Source: H2-BAC3 sp045863035
GTDB taxonomy: Bacteria; Bacteroidota; Ignavibacteria; Ignavibacteriales; Ignavibacteriaceae
Length of the DNA: 8,321 nucleotides
NCBI GenBank assembly: GCA_045863035.1
Contig: BTUV01000111.1
Location: 1-8,321, forward strand
Direction of reading: 5' to 3'
The translations under genes were made by a program, and so were the position numbers. Below the pieces are notes generated by a model. The model was not told the origin of the DNA. It did no database searches and worked only from the letters and a program-made list of their open reading frames with translations. Every line of letters begins with the position of its first letter. Positions within the stretch are counted from its first letter, which is position 1. Positions 6,330 to 8,321 of the stretch are shown here, piece after piece.

Positions 6330-7697
6330 ATGAAACGGTTTTTCTATGTAACTCTTATCACGCTCTTTTCAGCGCTCAATCTCTCCGCGCAGAATTCCGA
6401 CAGGCAGGTTAACGTTACAATATATAATAGTGACCTTGGCGTTATCCGTGAGATACGCAGGGTAAACCTTGCCAAAGGAAGCGGAATCCTTGAGCTGGGG
6501 AACGTCTCTCAAAAAATAGATGCAACCAGTGTGCGCATTAAATTTGACGGCAGCGTACTTGAACAGAATTATCAGTATGATCTGGTTTCTCTCACCAAAA
6601 TTCTTGAAAAATATATAGACAAAGAAGTAACCCTCATCGGTGAAAAAGATGAATTCATTGAAGGCACGCTTCTTTCCATAGCAAATAATCAGGCGGTAAT
6701 TAAAAAGAAGAACGGAGGGCTCACCCTTCTGCCAAATCTTTCAGCATACAGAATCTCCGTTGATGCTCTGCCTGAGGGTCTGATAACGTCCCCCACGCTT
6801 AAACTTCACCTCTTTGCCAACAACGGCGGCAGTCAGGAGCTTGAGCTCGCATATATGACCGGCGGTATGACCTGGCACGCTGAATATGTAGCAGTACTCG
6901 ACAAGGACGACAAAAATCTCGGAATTAACGCCTGGGTGAGTATTCAGAACAACAGCGGTACCACTTTCAAGAATGCTAACCTGAAACTGGTCGCGGGGGA
7001 AGTTAACCTGCTGCCTAAAAACTATAACCGGGACTCTCCGCAGCCCACGATGTATTTTGATTCGATGGAAAAAGGAGCCGGCGCGCAGTTTGAGGAAAAA
7101 GAGTTTTTTGAGTATCATATATATAATTTGCAGCGTCCGGCAGATGTGGCGAACAATGAGATTAAGCAAATCCAGCTTTTTGACGGCAACGGAATTCCGG
7201 TCGTAAAAAAATACCGTTTCCTGAGTGATTATTACGGAGCCGCCGGTAAAAGAGACGTAAATGTAATTGTTGAGTTCGAGAACAAACAGGAGTTCGGACT
7301 GGGAATTCCCATGCCAAAAGGAAAAGTGCGGATATATAAATCAGACGGTTCATCTCTTGAGTTCGTCGGCGAAGATGCGATTGACCACACGCCGCGTGAA
7401 GAAAAAGTCTCATTAAAGCTCGGTAACGCATTTGACATTGTAGCCGAAGAGGTGCTGAATGACTATAAGCAGATCAGCAAAAATGTATATGAAAGCACAT
7501 TTACCCTCAAACTCAAAAACCGGAAAAAGGAAGAAGTTACCATAAACGTAGTAAAGAATGTCGGTTACAACTGGGAAGTGAAGAATAACAATCTTCCATA
7601 CAGTAAAGTTGATGCAGATACCATCGAGTTTAATGTAGCAGTAAAAGAAGGGGCTGAAACCGAATTGAAATATACGTTAAGGTATTCTTATCAGTAA
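6330..7697 (+). CDS. Exported DUF4139-family protein
   Basis: A 455-residue protein of unknown function. Residues 1-20 are a signal peptide with a likely cleavage after LSA, before QNS; there is no lipobox cysteine, so it is probably periplasmic or surface-associated. The mature start VNVTIYNSDLGVIREIRRVNL (~28-47), the AYMTGGMTWHAEYVAVLD block (~174-191) and NSGTTFKNANLKLVAGEVN (~208-226) are the hallmarks of DUF4139 proteins. These are beta-rich and sometimes annotated as mucoidy-inhibitor-related. The C-terminal ~180 residues look beta-rich and end in KYTLRYSY, without a type IX sorting domain. A ribosome site AAAGGA (6318-6323) lies 6 nt before the ATG. The gene begins 21 nt after the deacylase stop and is the last in the run before the terminator. 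I cannot assign a biochemical role. Confidence 0.82.
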   Translation: MKRFFYVTLITLFSALNLSAQNSDRQVNVTIYNSDLGVIREIRRVNLAKGSGILELGNVSQKIDATSVRIKFDGSVLEQNYQYDLVSLTKILEKYIDKEVTLIGEKDEFIEGTLLSIANNQAVIKKKNGGLTLLPNLSAYRISVDALPEGLITSPTLKLHLFANNGGSQELELAYMTGGMTWHAEYVAVLDKDDKNLGINAWVSIQNNSGTTFKNANLKLVAGEVNLLPKNYNRDSPQPTMYFDSMEKGAGAQFEEKEFFEYHIYNLQRPADVANNEIKQIQLFDGNGIPVVKKYRFLSDYYGAAGKRDVNVIVEFENKQEFGLGIPMPKGKVRIYKSDGSSLEFVGEDAIDHTPREEKVSLKLGNAFDIVAEEVLNDYKQISKNVYESTFTLKLKNRKKEEVTINVVKNVGYNWEVKNNNLPYSKVDADTIEFNVAVKEGAETELKYTLRYSYQ

Positions 7698-7700
7698 ATA

Positions 7701-7738
7701 AAAAAAGCCGGTGAACTTAACTGACCACCGGCTTTTTT
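7701..7738. terminator. Strong intrinsic terminator, symmetrical
   Basis: GCCGGTG (7707-7713) pairs perfectly with CACCGGC (7726-7732) around a 12-nt loop, followed by six T and preceded by six A. It begins 3 nt after the DUF4139 stop and ends the carotenoid-deacylase-DUF4139 run. The A-tract on the left means it can also work for leftward transcription. Confidence 0.93.
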
Positions 7739-7767
7739 CATATATCAGCGGGGGGAGATGACTTGAT

Positions 7768-7823
7768 GAATTAAGAATTAAGAATTAAGAATTAAGAATT
7801 AAGAATTAAGAATTAAGAATTAA
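7768..7823. repeat. Heptanucleotide tandem repeat, 8 x GAATTAA
   Basis: Eight perfect, uninterrupted copies of GAATTAA fill 56 bp, followed by a degenerate tail in which AATGAAGAATTGAC (7825-7838) resembles further decayed copies. It starts 30 bp beyond the terminator and lies in no gene. The unit holds a TAA stop, and because 7 is not a multiple of 3 the array shifts frame through it. Copy number is likely to vary between strains. Confidence 0.95.
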
Positions 7824-7881
7824 AAATGAAGAATTGACAAAGCGCATTGCCCATGGTAAATTATTCTAAGAGTCCGCTTTA

Positions 7882-7899
7882 TGATTTCTGCCAAAATTT
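7882..7899 (+). repeat. 18-bp direct repeat, copy 1
   Basis: TGATTTCTGCCAAAATTT matches the copy at 8017-8034 at 16 of 18 positions. The copies are 135 bp apart, start to start. Confidence 0.5.
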
Positions 7900-7997
7900 A
7901 TCGAGATCTTTCAGATAAGTAAGTTATAATAAAAGTGAGAATGAGAAATTATATTATGTGCTGCTATTTGGCTTAATCTTCTGTTTTTGCTTTTTCT

Positions 7998-8017
7998 GAC
8001 TCACCCCCAAACCCCCT
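7998..8017 (+). repeat. Long-spaced inverted repeat, left arm (20 bp)
   Basis: The arm runs from GACTCACCCCC through AAACCCCCT and is the exact reverse complement of 8289-8308. Similarity continues imperfectly about 8 nt inward (5 of 8 positions). Outside the arm the match stops at once, giving a sharp boundary like that of a terminal inverted repeat. Confidence 0.75.
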
Positions 8018-8034
8018 GACTTCTGCCATAATTT
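8017..8034 (+). repeat. 18-bp direct repeat, copy 2
   Basis: TGACTTCTGCCATAATTT differs from the copy at 7882-7899 at two positions. It begins on the last base of the left inverted-repeat arm, so only this copy lies inside the inverted-repeat-bounded segment. Confidence 0.5.
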
Positions 8035-8168
8035 GACTAAGTCGTAAAAACATGAAATTACGTCTTGAAAACAAAGATTTTCTCATAAGTTGTCATACTA
8101 TTTTTGGTTATAAATTAAGGAAATTTCAGATATAAGGACAATGTTACAATTACAAAGCCCCCGCTTCC

Positions 8169-8185
8169 ATTGTAAAAATTACAAT
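8169..8185. promoter_or_regulatory. Operator-like palindrome ATTGTAA-AAA-TTACAAT
   Basis: A perfect 7-bp inverted repeat around a 3-nt A spacer. Another TTACAAT and an overlapping TTACAA lie just upstream (8144-8155). The form suits a dimeric regulator site, but no adjacent promoter or gene is visible and AT-rich DNA gives such palindromes by chance. Low confidence. Confidence 0.25.
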
Positions 8186-8288
8186 ATATAATTTTATAAG
8201 CCCCCTCTTTCCAATACAGAACCCGGCAAACACAAATTTATGTTCTGCTGTAATAAATATTCAGTTAAAAATTACTCTGTCAGGAGAG

Positions 8289-8308
8289 AGGGGGTTTGGG
8301 GGTGAGTC
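8289..8308 (+). repeat. Long-spaced inverted repeat, right arm (20 bp)
   Basis: AGGGGGTTTGGGGGTGAGTC is the exact reverse complement of 7998-8017, with 271 bp between the arms. The G-rich core resembles C/G-rich interspersed repeats I associate with many environmental bacterial genomes; that link is from memory and not tested. Confidence 0.75.
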
Positions 8309-8321
8309 TTGTTATTGCGAA

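Larger units (their letters stand above)
7739..8321. other. Gene-free, AT-rich intergenic region with several repeats
   Basis: I see no protein-coding gene, tRNA or rRNA in these ~580 bp. The region holds a 7-bp tandem array, a long-spaced 20-bp inverted repeat, an 18-bp direct repeat and a short palindrome, listed separately. Most of the interior is AT-rich, punctuated by C-rich or G-rich runs at 8004-8016, 8158-8162, 8201-8205 and 8290-8302. The window stops before any downstream gene, so a promoter for that gene may lie at the right end. Confidence 0.7.

Noticed and set aside
6741..7438. Minus-strand open frames at 6741-7169, 7162-7431 and 7232-7438
   Set aside because: They are antisense to the DUF4139 gene, overlap each other and lack domain features.
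7768..7823. CRISPR array
   Set aside because: The repeats are 7 bp with no spacers between them, and no cas gene is present.
8289..8308. G-quadruplex-forming sequence
   Set aside because: Only two long G runs are present, so an ordinary intramolecular four-tract quadruplex is not supported.
8309..8321. Start of an ATTGCGA-type interspersed repeat at the window edge
   Set aside because: The last bases resemble the beginning of repeats I recall from related genomes, but the window ends before this can be judged.

Overview
The window looks like chromosomal DNA from a bacterium of the Bacteroidota/Chlorobiota group, most likely an Ignavibacteria-type lineage. The main clue is the secreted protein at 1256-3277, whose C-terminal domain begins with an NYPNPFNP motif, the hallmark of type IX secretion (T9SS-like) sorting domains common in Ignavibacteria and related phyla. 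Supporting clues are weak or absent Shine-Dalgarno sequences at several starts and a TAnnTTTG-type promoter element. The assignment to a class is inference.

Layout. An NhaA-type Na+/H+ antiporter gene lies on the minus strand (9-1202). A 53-bp divergent spacer separates it from a plus-strand gene for a ten-repeat FG-GAP/VCBS beta-propeller protein with a T9SS-type tail (1256-3277). After a short spacer with an inverted repeat comes a tight five-gene plus-strand run. It contains a family 2 glycosyltransferase (CruG-like, 3356-4456), a CruF-like carotenoid hydratase (4435-5079), a CrtW-type carotenoid ketolase (5104-5844), a YbaK/EbsC-type aminoacyl-tRNA deacylase with a TTG start overlapping the crtW stop (5841-6308), and an exported DUF4139-family protein (6330-7697). 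A strong, symmetrical intrinsic terminator (7701-7738) closes the run.

The last ~580 bp hold no gene I can support. They contain eight tandem copies of a 7-bp unit, a perfect 20-bp inverted repeat enclosing 271 bp of AT-rich DNA, an 18-bp near-identical direct repeat and a short operator-like palindrome. This reads as repeat-bearing intergenic DNA, possibly a small non-autonomous element.

How the genes work together. The glycosyltransferase, CruF and CrtW genes form a carotenoid-tailoring module: hydration of the acyclic (psi) end, glycosylation of the resulting hydroxyl-bearing end, and C4 ketolation of the beta ring. Together they predict a ketolated monocyclic carotenoid glycoside related to ketomyxol-type or deinoxanthin-type pigments. 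Genes for the carotenoid backbone (crtB, crtI and a cyclase) are not in the window. The deacylase and the DUF4139 gene appear co-transcribed with this module, but I see no clear functional link. I found no clearly novel multi-gene system. The most interesting points are the compact tailoring operon and the inverted-repeat-bounded segment at the right end.
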